Positions 1 through 6,215 are shown, counted from the stretch's first letter. The stretch: DNA of 8,284 nucleotides from Oscillospiraceae bacterium (GCA_900765125.1 CAAFQL010000331.1:1-8284); one strand, 5' to 3'. The notes: generated by a model not told the origin, from the sequence alone. A program made the numbers and translations.

Positions 1-55
1 CACACGTAAATAATGCAGTAGCAGTCATGGCTGAGATTATTCGTTTTGCTGTCAT
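1..55 (-). CDS. N-terminal fragment of a probable secreted protein (partial)
   Basis: Only the first 18 codons are in the window; they read MTAKRIISAMTATALFTC on the minus strand. A short basic start (K4, R5) followed by a hydrophobic, Ala/Thr-rich run is what the first part of a Sec signal peptide looks like, so export is inferred. The start is supported by a perfect AGGAGG (complement of 65-70) nine bases upstream and by a promoter further upstream. The Cys at residue 18 could belong to a lipobox, but too little is visible to judge. The function is unknown. The gene is divergent from the SRP RNA gene. Confidence 0.7.
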   Translation of the reverse strand, partial: MTAKRIISAMTATALFTC

Positions 56-91
56 AGAGATGTGCCTCCTTTTGGGTTCACACGGAGCGGC

Positions 92-117
92 TGTTATTAT
101 ACTTATATATAATAACA
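92..117. repeat. Perfect 10-bp AT-rich inverted repeat at the leftward start site
   Basis: TGTTATTATA (92-101) and TATAATAACA (108-117) are exact reverse complements around a 6-base loop. The repeat touches the -10 and covers the predicted start point of the leftward promoter, so it could be a repressor operator or a leader hairpin. It is AT-only apart from the terminal G-C pairs, so chance in an AT-rich promoter region is a real alternative. Confidence 0.4.
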
Positions 118-146
118 TTTTAACACGCTTTTCGTATTTTTGTCAA
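117..146 (-). promoter_or_regulatory. Sigma-A type promoter for the leftward partial gene
   Basis: On the minus strand there is a perfect -35 TTGACA (146-141), an 18-base spacer, and a -10 TAAAAT (122-117) preceded by TGT, an extended -10. Transcription would start near base 110, leaving about a 55-base leader before the ATG at 55. A second -10-like TATAAT lies at 101-96 but has only a poor -35. The predicted start falls inside the AT-rich inverted repeat at 92-117. Confidence 0.65.
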
Positions 147-189
147 TAGCTTTTCAATAATTATGAAAGTATTCTACACTGGGTCAAAA

Positions 190-258
190 TAAATTTTTTT
201 TAAAAAAGCATTTTTTTGTGAAAAAGTACTTGAAATTTGATTTTGATTGTGGTATAAT
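190..258 (+). promoter_or_regulatory. Strong promoter of the SRP RNA gene with A/T tracts upstream
   Basis: The -35 is TTGAAA (230-235), the spacer is exactly 17 bases, and the -10 is TATAAT (253-258) preceded by TGG, an extended -10. Immediately upstream, bases 190-225 are a succession of T and A runs resembling the UP elements that bind the RNA polymerase alpha subunit at rRNA and other stable-RNA promoters. The predicted start is about base 265, roughly 45 bases before the 5' arm of the SRP terminal helix. No other promoter is visible before dnaX, so this one probably also drives dnaX-ebfC-recR. Confidence 0.8.
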
Positions 259-310
259 AACAATATCTGATTCGGATTTCTGTATCAGTGGCTATTTTTT
301 CGGAATAATC

Positions 311-434
311 TCCGGAATATAGGTGTGCGGGTCCTGTGCAATGAAGCACCGTGAACCATGTCAGGCGGGAGACCGAGCAGCATTAAGCGGATCGTTTTGT
401 GTGCCGCAGTAAACCTGCACACCTATGTTCCGGA
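311..434 (+). ncRNA. ffs: Signal recognition particle RNA, small bacterial (4.5S-like) type
   Basis: This is the RNA scaffold of the signal recognition particle, which binds Ffh and targets ribosomes making membrane and secreted proteins to the FtsY receptor. The conserved tip of helix 8 is clear: GTCAGG (360-365) on one side, a GAGA tetraloop (369-372) closed by CGG/CCG, and AGCAGC (376-381) on the other side, the asymmetric pair of loops contacted by the Ffh M domain. Bases 311-332 pair with 413-434 as an unbroken 22-bp terminal helix with two G-U pairs. At about 124 nt it has no room for the Alu domain of the Bacillus-type 270-nt RNA. The position just before dnaX matches Bacillus scr. Exact mature ends are not determinable; a 5' leader from about base 265 is likely trimmed. 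Confidence 0.95.
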
Positions 435-440
435 TTTTTT
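413..440 (+). terminator. U-tract at the end of the SRP RNA terminal helix
   Basis: The 3' arm of the terminal SRP helix (413-434) runs straight into six T residues (435-440), so the RNA's own closing helix can act as an intrinsic terminator stem. Termination must be incomplete, or a promoter must be hidden, because the dnaX start codon lies only 24 bases after the U-tract. Confidence 0.6.
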
Positions 441-464
441 ATGTGAAAAAAAGGGGGCGTTTTT

Positions 465-2000
465 ATGTATAAAGCATTATACCGAAAATGGCGTCCCATG
501 TCATTTGACGATGTGATTTCTCAGCCTCATATTACATCTACTCTTCGCAATCAAGTTTGCAGTGGCAAGACTGCCCACGCTTATCTGTTTACAGGTTCAA
601 GAGGAACAGGTAAAACTACCTGTGCACGTATCCTTGCAAAAGCAGTAAATTGCCCAAATGCAAAAGATGGCATTCCATGCCTTTCCTGTGATATATGCAG
701 AGATGCTGATAAGGGGACATTATCCGATATTATAGAGATCGATGCAGCTTCCAATAATAGCGTAGAGGATATACGTGATCTCCGTGAAGGTACTGTCTAT
801 ATGCCTGAACGCTGTAAGTATAAGGTATATATTATAGATGAAGTTCATATGCTGTCGCCAAGTGCGTGGGGTGCTCTTCTTAAAGTTATGGAAGAACCGC
901 CTGCATATGTGATGTTCATTCTTGCAACTACAGAGATACACAAGGTTCCGGCTACTATTATTTCAAGATGTCAAAGGTACGACTTCAGAAGAATTCGTAC
1001 AGAGGATATTGCTGCAAGGCTAAGTTTTATCGCTGATCAGGAAAAGTTTTCTCTTCACGAGGACGCAGCAAGGCTTATTGCCAAGATTTCAGACGGCGGT
1101 ATGAGAGATGCTATTTCACTTCTGGATCAGTGTGCAGCTGTTTCTGATGATATTTCAGCTAAAGTAGTTTCAGACTCCGCAGGAGTAGCAGGAAGAGAAG
1201 CTCTTTTTGATATACTGGGGTCTGTCTTTTCAGATAAGGCAGCTGATGCAATAAGGACAGCTGGAGAACTCTATAGCCGGTCAAAGGATATGAGCAGGCT
1301 CTGCGAGGAGCTTACAGATCAGCTGCGAAACATTATGCTTTTAAAGCTCGGCGGAAATCAGGAGGATATGCTTTCCTGTATGCCTGATGAGGTGGAAAGG
1401 CTCAGAATGCTTTCCAAAGGTATGCCTATGGAGACTATACTTGCGTATATTGCATCACTTCAGGACTGTCGTGAACGTATGCAGAGAAGTCCGAATAAGC
1501 GCATCGAGCTTGAAATGACGCTCATCGCTCTTACAATGCCTAAGCCTACGGCAGTGCAGACAACAGTACAAGCAGTACAGACTGTGCAGCAGCAGACCAG
1601 ACAGGCTCAGCAGACGGAGACAGAAAAGCAGCAGGAAAACAGAGCGGAAGCTTCGCAGAATACAAAGAAACTCAGACCGGAAGACTTTAAGCCTCTTGAT
1701 AACTGGATGGATATTTTAGAGGAATACAGAAATATCAATCCGGCAGTATCGGGAAGTCTGGCTGAGTCAAGTGCATTTGTAAACGGCGGCTATATGCTTA
1801 TTGTTACAAAGAACAGGTTTTTCCTCACGCTTCTCAAAAATCGTGATAATGCACGCTCTCTGGGTGATACGGTAAAGCGTATCCTTGGAAGAGAATACAA
1901 GATCCTAGGAAAATGCAGTGAAGAGGAACAAAAAGAAAATCCGGCATACAGCTTGATTCAAAAAGCAATAAACAGCAATATTGAAACTGCTGTTGAATAG
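465..2000 (+). CDS. dnaX: DNA polymerase III subunit gamma/tau (clamp loader ATPase)
   Basis: DnaX is the motor of the clamp loader that opens the beta sliding clamp and loads it on primed DNA; the full-length tau form also tethers the polymerase. The 511-residue product shows an AAA+ core with Walker A GSRGTGKTT (44-52), a four-Cys zinc module (C63, C72, C75, C78), Walker B IIDEVHM (123-129), the SRC arginine-finger motif (167-169) and sensor 2 GGMRDA (211-216). A Gln-rich linker, about 364-399, separates this from a C-terminal domain (about 404-511) like the tau polymerase/helicase-binding region. The length is near that of Bacillus DnaX. The start is preceded by a purine-rich AAGGGGG site seven bases upstream. 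I saw no A6G slippery heptamer of the E. coli kind, so a frameshifted gamma form is not predicted. Confidence 0.97.
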   Translation: MYKALYRKWRPMSFDDVISQPHITSTLRNQVCSGKTAHAYLFTGSRGTGKTTCARILAKAVNCPNAKDGIPCLSCDICRDADKGTLSDIIEIDAASNNSVEDIRDLREGTVYMPERCKYKVYIIDEVHMLSPSAWGALLKVMEEPPAYVMFILATTEIHKVPATIISRCQRYDFRRIRTEDIAARLSFIADQEKFSLHEDAARLIAKISDGGMRDAISLLDQCAAVSDDISAKVVSDSAGVAGREALFDILGSVFSDKAADAIRTAGELYSRSKDMSRLCEELTDQLRNIMLLKLGGNQEDMLSCMPDEVERLRMLSKGMPMETILAYIASLQDCRERMQRSPNKRIELEMTLIALTMPKPTAVQTTVQAVQTVQQQTRQAQQTETEKQQENRAEASQNTKKLRPEDFKPLDNWMDILEEYRNINPAVSGSLAESSAFVNGGYMLIVTKNRFFLTLLKNRDNARSLGDTVKRILGREYKILGKCSEEEQKENPAYSLIQKAINSNIETAVE

Positions 2001-2012
2001 TTTAAGGCAACA

Positions 2013-2031
2013 CCGCACAAGTTAAGTGCGG
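2013..2031 (+). repeat. Short perfect hairpin between dnaX and ebfC
   Basis: CCGCAC (2013-2018) and GTGCGG (2026-2031) form a 6-bp GC-rich stem with a 7-base loop. No U-tract follows, so it is not an intrinsic terminator. It could protect or process the dnaX-ebfC mRNA, or be one copy of a dispersed intergenic repeat; the window alone cannot tell. Confidence 0.5.
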
Positions 2032-2055
2032 CATTCCCTTCCAAAAATTATCTTT

Positions 2056-2062
2056 AAGGAGA
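2056..2062 (+). promoter_or_regulatory. Ribosome binding site fixing the ebfC start
   Basis: AAGGAGA lies eight bases before the ATG at 2071. The reading frame stays open back to a GTG at 2026, but that codon is inside the hairpin at 2013-2031 and has no ribosome binding site, so the ATG is chosen. Confidence 0.85.
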
Positions 2063-2070
2063 TTTTAACA

Positions 2071-2418
2071 ATGAAAGCAAGATTACCTAAACAAAATCAG
2101 GGCGGAGCACAGAATATGAATGCTATGATCCGTCAGGCACAGAAAATGCAAGATCAGATCACTGAACTGCAGGAAGACATTGGCGCACGTGACTTTGCTG
2201 CAACAGCAGGCGGCGGTGCAGTAGAGGTCGTTGTAACAGGCAACAAGACTGTAAAGTCTCTCACAATTAAACCGGAAGTTGTTGATCCGGAGGATATTGA
2301 GATGCTTCAGGATCTTATTATCAGTGCATTCAACGAAGCTGTAAACAACGTTGAAGCAACGACAGAAGCTGAAATGAGCAAGATCACTGGCGGCGTATCT
2401 CTGCCGGGTATGTTTTAA
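2071..2418 (+). CDS. ebfC: YbaB/EbfC family nucleoid-associated protein
   Basis: Members of this family are small dimeric DNA-binding proteins, thought to shape the nucleoid, and almost always lie between dnaX and recR (yaaK in Bacillus). The 115-residue product has the expected form: a flexible Gln/Asn-rich start, helix 1 (about 15-37, NAMIRQAQKMQDQITELQED), the conserved segment GGGAVEVVVTGNKTVKSLTI (47-66), then VVDPEDIEMLQDLIISAFNEA (about 70-90) and a Gly-rich tail ending LPGMF. Length is normal for the family. It lies 70 bases after dnaX and 6 bases before recR, in one transcription unit. DNA-binding function is from the family, not from this sequence. Confidence 0.95.
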   Translation: MKARLPKQNQGGAQNMNAMIRQAQKMQDQITELQEDIGARDFAATAGGGAVEVVVTGNKTVKSLTIKPEVVDPEDIEMLQDLIISAFNEAVNNVEATTEAEMSKITGGVSLPGMF

Positions 2419-2424
2419 TCAGTA

Positions 2425-3027
2425 ATGGCAGATCATAATGCATTGCCTCTTGTAGTGCTGACGGAGCATTTTGCACGCCTGCCCGGTATAGGCATGAAAA
2501 CAGCTGAAAGGCTTGCTTATCATATAATTTCACGCAGTGAGGAAGAGGTAGTGGAGTTTTCAGAAGCCCTGCTTGCTGCAAAACGTGAAATACGTTATTG
2601 TAGCTGCTGTCAAAATCTTACAGACAGGGAACTTTGTCCTATATGTGAGGATGACAGGAGAGATCATAGTACTATATGTGTTGTTGAAAGTCCTAAGGAT
2701 GTAACGGCATTTGAACGTACTAATGAGTATAATGGAGTGTATCATGTACTTCATGGCCTTATATCTCCTCTGGACGGTGTTATGCCAAATCAGCTGAAAA
2801 TACGGGAACTTCTGGCACGTATACAGAAGCAGAAGGTCTATGAGATAATCATGGCGACCAATCCTACTGTTGAGGGTGATGCTACTGCAATGTATATTGC
2901 AGGACTTTTAAAGCCGATGAACATAACGGTAACAAGGCTTGCATTCGGCTTGCCTGTTGGCGGTATACTTGAGTATGCCGACGAGGTAACGCTTTTTAAA
3001 GCTCTTGAGAATCGTAATGAAATGTGA
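2425..3027 (+). CDS. recR: Recombination mediator RecR
   Basis: RecR works with RecF/RecO to load RecA on gapped DNA during recombinational repair. The 200-residue product, the usual length, shows the N-terminal helix-hairpin-helix segment RLPGIGMKTAERLAYH (18-33), a C4 zinc finger (C59, C62, C71, C74) with the family sequence NLTDRELCPICEDDRR between and after, and a Toprim domain starting at CVVESPKDVTAFE (85-97) with VLHGLISPLDGV (108-119) and the acidic TNPTVEGDATAMY (145-157). An extra Cys (C61) sits inside the first zinc pair. The start fits the family, but no good Shine-Dalgarno is visible in the short gap after ebfC, so translational coupling to ebfC is likely. It is the last gene before a strong terminator. 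Confidence 0.97.
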   Translation: MADHNALPLVVLTEHFARLPGIGMKTAERLAYHIISRSEEEVVEFSEALLAAKREIRYCSCCQNLTDRELCPICEDDRRDHSTICVVESPKDVTAFERTNEYNGVYHVLHGLISPLDGVMPNQLKIRELLARIQKQKVYEIIMATNPTVEGDATAMYIAGLLKPMNITVTRLAFGLPVGGILEYADEVTLFKALENRNEM

Positions 3028-3028
3028 A

Positions 3029-3066
3029 TAAAAAGAGACTGATTCTTTTATATCAGTCTCTTTTTT
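3029..3066. terminator. Bidirectional intrinsic terminator between recR and the dockerin gene
   Basis: GAGACTGAT (3035-3043) pairs perfectly with ATCAGTCTC (3052-3060) around an 8-base loop. A six-A run precedes the stem and a six-T run follows it, so it has terminator form on both strands. It closes the dnaX-ebfC-recR unit on the plus strand and the dockerin gene, whose stop codon is at 3069-3071, on the minus strand. Confidence 0.92.
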
Positions 3067-3068
3067 AT

Positions 3069-3920
3069 TTATTCAAAAAGGTCGCTTAAATTGCGGTAAG
3101 AACGACCTGCCGTAAAGCAATCTTTGAAAGGTTCAAGTGCTGCTTCTACGGCAGCTTCTGTAGATGAAGTGCCATTCAGTGTACATTCGCCGGTGAGATA
3201 GTTTATAGTTCCGTTTATTGTTTCTGTGAGTTTGCCACGTTCCAGTTCTTTCACAGATATACCTCGAAGTCCAGTATATGCCATGTCATTTATAATAATA
3301 CTGTTTCCAGACATATATTTAATTTCACCGAATTCTCCAAAGCAGTTTTCGCCAAGAAGAACTGCTTTTCCGTTAAGATATGTGTAGATTGTGCAGCCGC
3401 CGTTTACATGTGTTGTGCTTGGAGAGAGAATCAGCTCCGGAATCATATTATCATCAATATATACAATATCATATGCAGGATCTAATCCGCTTTTGCTGCA
3501 TGATTCAAGAAAATCTGCGGTTATATTTCTGTATGCGTTCCATGCATCTTCATAAACGTTATACACATTGAAGTAATCTGAAGGGTTGACATCTAATCCT
3601 GCCATATTTGCAGCGTAATATCTAAGTATATCAGTAGCGTCACTAATATCTATAATATCGTCACCATTTACATCTGCCCCTGTTTGCATTATAATATCAT
3701 TTATAGGACCTTCCATTCCCGCCATTGTCATGGCATAATGCTTTAGAACCATGGTGGCATCGCCGAGACCTACACCGTCCGGATCGTCATAAATGTCATC
3801 TACCTGACCTGGTACACCGCCTGTTTCAGCTTGTACTTCAGTTGGAAAAATATAACTTTGACAACATATACTTAATCCTATACAGCAAGCAATAGTACTT
3901 AGAACTGCTTTTTTATTCAT
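3069..3920 (-). CDS. Secreted dockerin-domain protein with unknown C-terminal region
   Basis: Dockerins are calcium-binding modules that plug exported proteins into cohesins of a cellulosome or similar surface complex. The 283-residue product begins with MNKK and a hydrophobic stretch ending in VQA (about 29-31), a Sec signal peptide with a likely SPase I site. Residues about 42-110 hold two related segments, DATMVLKHYAMTMAG (54-68) and DATDILRYYAANMAG (94-108), the duplicated helices of a type I-like dockerin. The second calcium loop is good (D83, N85, D87, D91, D94); the first (about 44-54) is one residue short and weak. Residues about 115-283 match no enzyme I recognise; they carry YDIVYIDDNMIPELIL (150-165), like repeats of other secreted clostridial proteins, and five cysteines. 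The AAAGGAGA site (complement of 3929-3936) supports the start. It faces recR and stands alone. Assigned partner and role are inference. Confidence 0.85.
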   Translation of the reverse strand: MNKKAVLSTIACCIGLSICCQSYIFPTEVQAETGGVPGQVDDIYDDPDGVGLGDATMVLKHYAMTMAGMEGPINDIIMQTGADVNGDDIIDISDATDILRYYAANMAGLDVNPSDYFNVYNVYEDAWNAYRNITADFLESCSKSGLDPAYDIVYIDDNMIPELILSPSTTHVNGGCTIYTYLNGKAVLLGENCFGEFGEIKYMSGNSIIINDMAYTGLRGISVKELERGKLTETINGTINYLTGECTLNGTSSTEAAVEAALEPFKDCFTAGRSYRNLSDLFE

Positions 3921-3954
3921 AGAAATAATCTCCTTTAAAATTAATTACTTGAAT

Positions 3955-3984
3955 ATTATAACATAATTTTATCATAAAACGCAA
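3955..3984 (-). promoter_or_regulatory. Promoter of the dockerin gene
   Basis: On the minus strand, -35 TTGCGT (3984-3979), an 18-base spacer and a perfect -10 TATAAT (3960-3955) preceded by TGT (extended -10). The predicted start is near 3948, giving a leader of about 28 bases containing the ribosome binding site. The -35 is weak, so the extended -10 may carry much of the strength or an activator may be involved. Confidence 0.65.
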
Positions 3985-4042
3985 TGAAAGTAAAGAGTTA
4001 TTATTCAAAAAATTGAAAGTGCAAAAAAATTAGAAAAAAGCC

Positions 4043-4071
4043 TTGACAAAATATAAAATGTATGGTATCAT
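4043..4071 (+). promoter_or_regulatory. Promoter of the ylxM-ffh cluster
   Basis: A perfect -35 TTGACA (4043-4048), a 17-base spacer and -10 TATCAT (4066-4071) preceded by TGG. A-rich runs lie just upstream (4022-4040). Transcription would start near 4078. A small inverted repeat, GTAAAG (4073-4078) with CTTTAC (4087-4092), straddles the start point. This is the only clear promoter before the ylxM-to-trmD genes. Confidence 0.85.
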
Positions 4072-4113
4072 TGTAAAGCTGAATGACTTTACACCTGTAA
4101 GGAGGTTTTTCAT

Positions 4114-4473
4114 ATGGCAAAGGATCTGCAATTTATAATGCTCCTTGACTGCTATGGAGAATTTCTCACAGACCGTCAGAGACAGGTTTCTGAGCTCTAT
4201 TATGGCGAAGATCTTTCCCTGAGTGAAATATCTGAACTATCAGGTATAACCAGACAGGCTGTAAGGGACAGCATTAAACGCAGTGAGGAAATTCTCCTTG
4301 ATATGGAAAGTAAGCTCAGATTTGCTGAAAGGCTCGCTGCACTAAGAGAAAATTATTCTGAAATTGCTGCTTGTGCAAAGTATATTTCTGAAAATACATT
4401 TAGCAGTCCTGCCATTCTTGAAAAATGTCGTATTGTTGAGACGAAAGTGCAGGAAGGATTGAAGTTGCTTTAA
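4114..4473 (+). CDS. ylxM: YlxM family helix-turn-helix protein, SRP-associated
   Basis: YlxM/p13 proteins are encoded just before ffh in many Firmicutes and have been linked to SRP function, reportedly stimulating the SRP GTPases; a regulatory role has also been proposed. The 119-residue product has a sigma-70 region 4-like helix-turn-helix: LTDRQRQVSELYYGEDLSLS (18-37), then the turn and recognition helix EISELSGITRQAVRDSIKRS (38-57). A charged, probably helical C-terminal half, rich in Glu, Lys and Leu, follows. Length is normal. The start is set by AAGGAGG (4099-4105) eight bases before the ATG. It leads the cluster and lies 20 bases before ffh. The name is secure from family resemblance and context; the molecular role is less so. 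Confidence 0.93.
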   Translation: MAKDLQFIMLLDCYGEFLTDRQRQVSELYYGEDLSLSEISELSGITRQAVRDSIKRSEEILLDMESKLRFAERLAALRENYSEIAACAKYISENTFSSPAILEKCRIVETKVQEGLKLL

Positions 4474-4493
4474 TATAAAAAGGAGGAAACGCT

Positions 4494-5915
4494 ATGGCTT
4501 TTGAAGGCCTTTCCGATAAGCTGGGTCGGGTATTTAGAAAACTAAAATCTCACGGTAAGCTCACAGAGGCTGATGTTAAGGAAGCTATGCGTGAAGTCCG
4601 AATGGCTCTTTTAGAGGCTGATGTAAGCTATAAGGTCACTAAGGATTTTGTTGCAAAGGTTTCAGAAAGAGCTGTTGGTGAAGAGGTTCTTACAAGCCTT
4701 ACACCCGGTCAGCAGGTCATCAAGATCGTAAATGAAGAGCTTTGTGCTCTCATGGGAAACGATCATGCAAGAATAAAATTTCCGTCTAAACCGCCGTGTG
4801 TTATTATGATGTGCGGTTTGCAGGGCTCGGGTAAGACAACTCATGCAGCCAAGCTTGCAAAACTTCTCAAAAAGGAAGGACATTATCCGCTTCTGGTTGC
4901 ATGCGATATTTACCGTCCTGCTGCCATAAATCAGTTACAAGTAGTTGGTGAACGTGCCGGAGTCAAGGTTTTTGAAATGGGACAGATTTCTCCCATGATA
5001 ATAGCTAAGGAAGCTATGAAATACGGTAAAGATCACGGTAATGATGTTATCATTCTTGATACAGCTGGTCGTTTGCATATAGATGAAGCTCTCATGGACG
5101 AGCTTAAAGAACTGAAAAAGCTTACTAACCCTAATGAGATAATGCTTGTTGTAGATGCTATGACAGGTCAGGATGCAGTAAATGTTGCTAAAGCTTTTGA
5201 TGATGCGCTTGGTATCGACAGCGTTCTTATGTCGAAGCTTGACTCTGATACAAGAGGCGGTGCTGCACTCTCAGTACTTGCTGTTACGGGTAAGCCTATA
5301 AAATATGTTGGTATGGGCGAAAAACTTGATGATTTTGAGCAATTCCATCCTGAAAGAATGGCATCACGTATCCTTGGCATGGGCGATGTTCTCACTCTTA
5401 TTGAAAAGGCTGAGAATACCGTTGATGTAAATGAAGCTGAGAGACTGGCTAAGCGTATGGAACAGAATCAGTTCGATATGAACGACCTTTTGGGCCAGCT
5501 TCAGCAGATAAAGAAAATGGGTTCGCTCCAGTCGATAATAGGTATGCTTCCCGGTGTGGGCAGCAAGCTTAAAGATGTTGATTTGGACGATAAGCAGTTT
5601 ACACGAATTGAAGCTATTATAACTTCAATGACTCCTGCTGAAAGAAAGAAGCCTTCTATCATAAATCCATCCCGTAAGAGAAGAATTGCGGCCGGAAGCG
5701 GCAATAAGGTAGAAGATATAAACAGGCTTCTCAAGCAGTTCGATCAGATGCAGAAGATGATGAAAAAGCTTGGCGGCAACGTTAAGGGCAAGAATGGCAA
5801 GATTTCACGCCGGGCTATGAAGCGTCTTGCAGGGATGAATATGGAGGACTTACAGGGAATGCAGGGCGGTAATATGCCGGGACTTCCTCCGGGAGTTTTT
5901 CCGCCAAAAAAATAA
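4494..5915 (+). CDS. ffh: Signal recognition particle GTPase Ffh (SRP54)
   Basis: Ffh binds signal sequences on nascent chains and the SRP RNA, then docks on FtsY in a GTP-dependent way at the membrane. The 473-residue product has an N domain with the ALLEADVSYKV motif (38-48), then the G domain: G1 GLQGSGKTT (108-116), G2 DIYRPAA (138-144), G3 DTAGR (189-193), G4 SKLD (247-250) and G5-region GMGEK (273-277). The Met-rich M domain (about 296-450) contains the RNA-binding signature SRKRRIAAGSG (393-403) and the finger loop with LPGVGSKLK (352-360). G4 is SKLDSD instead of the usual TKLDGD. The tail ends in a Gly/Pro/Met-rich segment. A strong AGGAGG (4481-4486) precedes the ATG. Its RNA partner, ffs, is about 4 kb upstream in the same window. 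Confidence 0.98.
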   Translation: MAFEGLSDKLGRVFRKLKSHGKLTEADVKEAMREVRMALLEADVSYKVTKDFVAKVSERAVGEEVLTSLTPGQQVIKIVNEELCALMGNDHARIKFPSKPPCVIMMCGLQGSGKTTHAAKLAKLLKKEGHYPLLVACDIYRPAAINQLQVVGERAGVKVFEMGQISPMIIAKEAMKYGKDHGNDVIILDTAGRLHIDEALMDELKELKKLTNPNEIMLVVDAMTGQDAVNVAKAFDDALGIDSVLMSKLDSDTRGGAALSVLAVTGKPIKYVGMGEKLDDFEQFHPERMASRILGMGDVLTLIEKAENTVDVNEAERLAKRMEQNQFDMNDLLGQLQQIKKMGSLQSIIGMLPGVGSKLKDVDLDDKQFTRIEAIITSMTPAERKKPSIINPSRKRRIAAGSGNKVEDINRLLKQFDQMQKMMKKLGGNVKGKNGKISRRAMKRLAGMNMEDLQGMQGGNMPGLPPGVFPPKK

Positions 5916-5919
5916 GCTA

Positions 5920-5940
5920 ATCATGCAGGAAACTGCTGAT
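5920..5940 (+). repeat. Hairpin with GAAA tetraloop between ffh and rpsP
   Basis: ATCA-T-GCAG (5920-5928) pairs with CTGCTGAT (5933-5940), 8 bp with one bulged T, closed by a GAAA tetraloop (5929-5932). GNRA tetraloops make stable hairpins. There is no U-tract, so it is not a terminator; mRNA stability or processing between ffh and the more highly needed rpsP is a reasonable guess. Confidence 0.45.
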
Positions 5941-5972
5941 ATAAAGAAAATACACATGGAGGTGAAATAGAA

Positions 5973-6215
5973 ATGGCAGTAAAGATCAGACTGAGAAGAA
6001 TGGGCGCTAAGAAGGCTCCGTTTTATCGTGTTGTAGTTGCTGATGAGAGATATCCACGTGATGGTAGATTCATCGAAGAAATCGGCTACTATGATCCTAC
6101 AAAGGAACCGTCTGTAGTAAAGGTTGATGCTGAAAAGGCTAAGAAGTGGATCAGCAATGGTGCACAGCCTACAGATACCGTTAAGGTTATTCTGAAGAAG
6201 GAAGGCATTCTTTAA
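5973..6215 (+). CDS. rpsP: 30S ribosomal protein bS16
   Basis: bS16 is a small structural protein of the 30S subunit that binds 16S rRNA early in assembly. The 80-residue product starts with the family signature AVKIRLRRMGAKKAPFYRVV (2-21), followed by DERYPRDGRFIEEIGYYDP (24-42) and the C-terminal part with KKWISNGAQPTDTV (57-70). Length is normal for Firmicutes. A near-perfect GGAGGTGA (5958-5965) lies seven bases before the ATG, stronger than that of its neighbours, fitting high ribosomal-protein output. The order ffh-rpsP-khpA is the usual one in this phylum. Confidence 0.98.
   Translation: MAVKIRLRRMGAKKAPFYRVVVADERYPRDGRFIEEIGYYDPTKEPSVVKVDAEKAKKWISNGAQPTDTVKVILKKEGIL

Noticed and set aside
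1540..1680. Programmed frameshift site for a DnaX gamma form
   Set aside because: The Gln-rich linker lacks an A6G heptamer, and I saw no strong stem-loop next to a slippery run.
2026..2070. GTG-initiated N-terminal extension of ebfC
   Set aside because: No ribosome binding site, the codon lies in a hairpin, and the extra 15 residues are not typical of the family; ATG 2071 has AAGGAGA at good spacing.
3905..3920. Lipobox in the signal peptide of the dockerin protein
   Set aside because: The only Cys after the hydrophobic core are in LSICC; the residue before the Cys is Ile, not Gly, Ala or Ser, and a good SPase I site follows.
5923..5970. 15-codon reading frame (MQETADIKKIHMEVK) just before rpsP, a possible leader peptide
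   Set aside because: No Shine-Dalgarno before it, and it covers the rpsP ribosome binding site; most likely chance.
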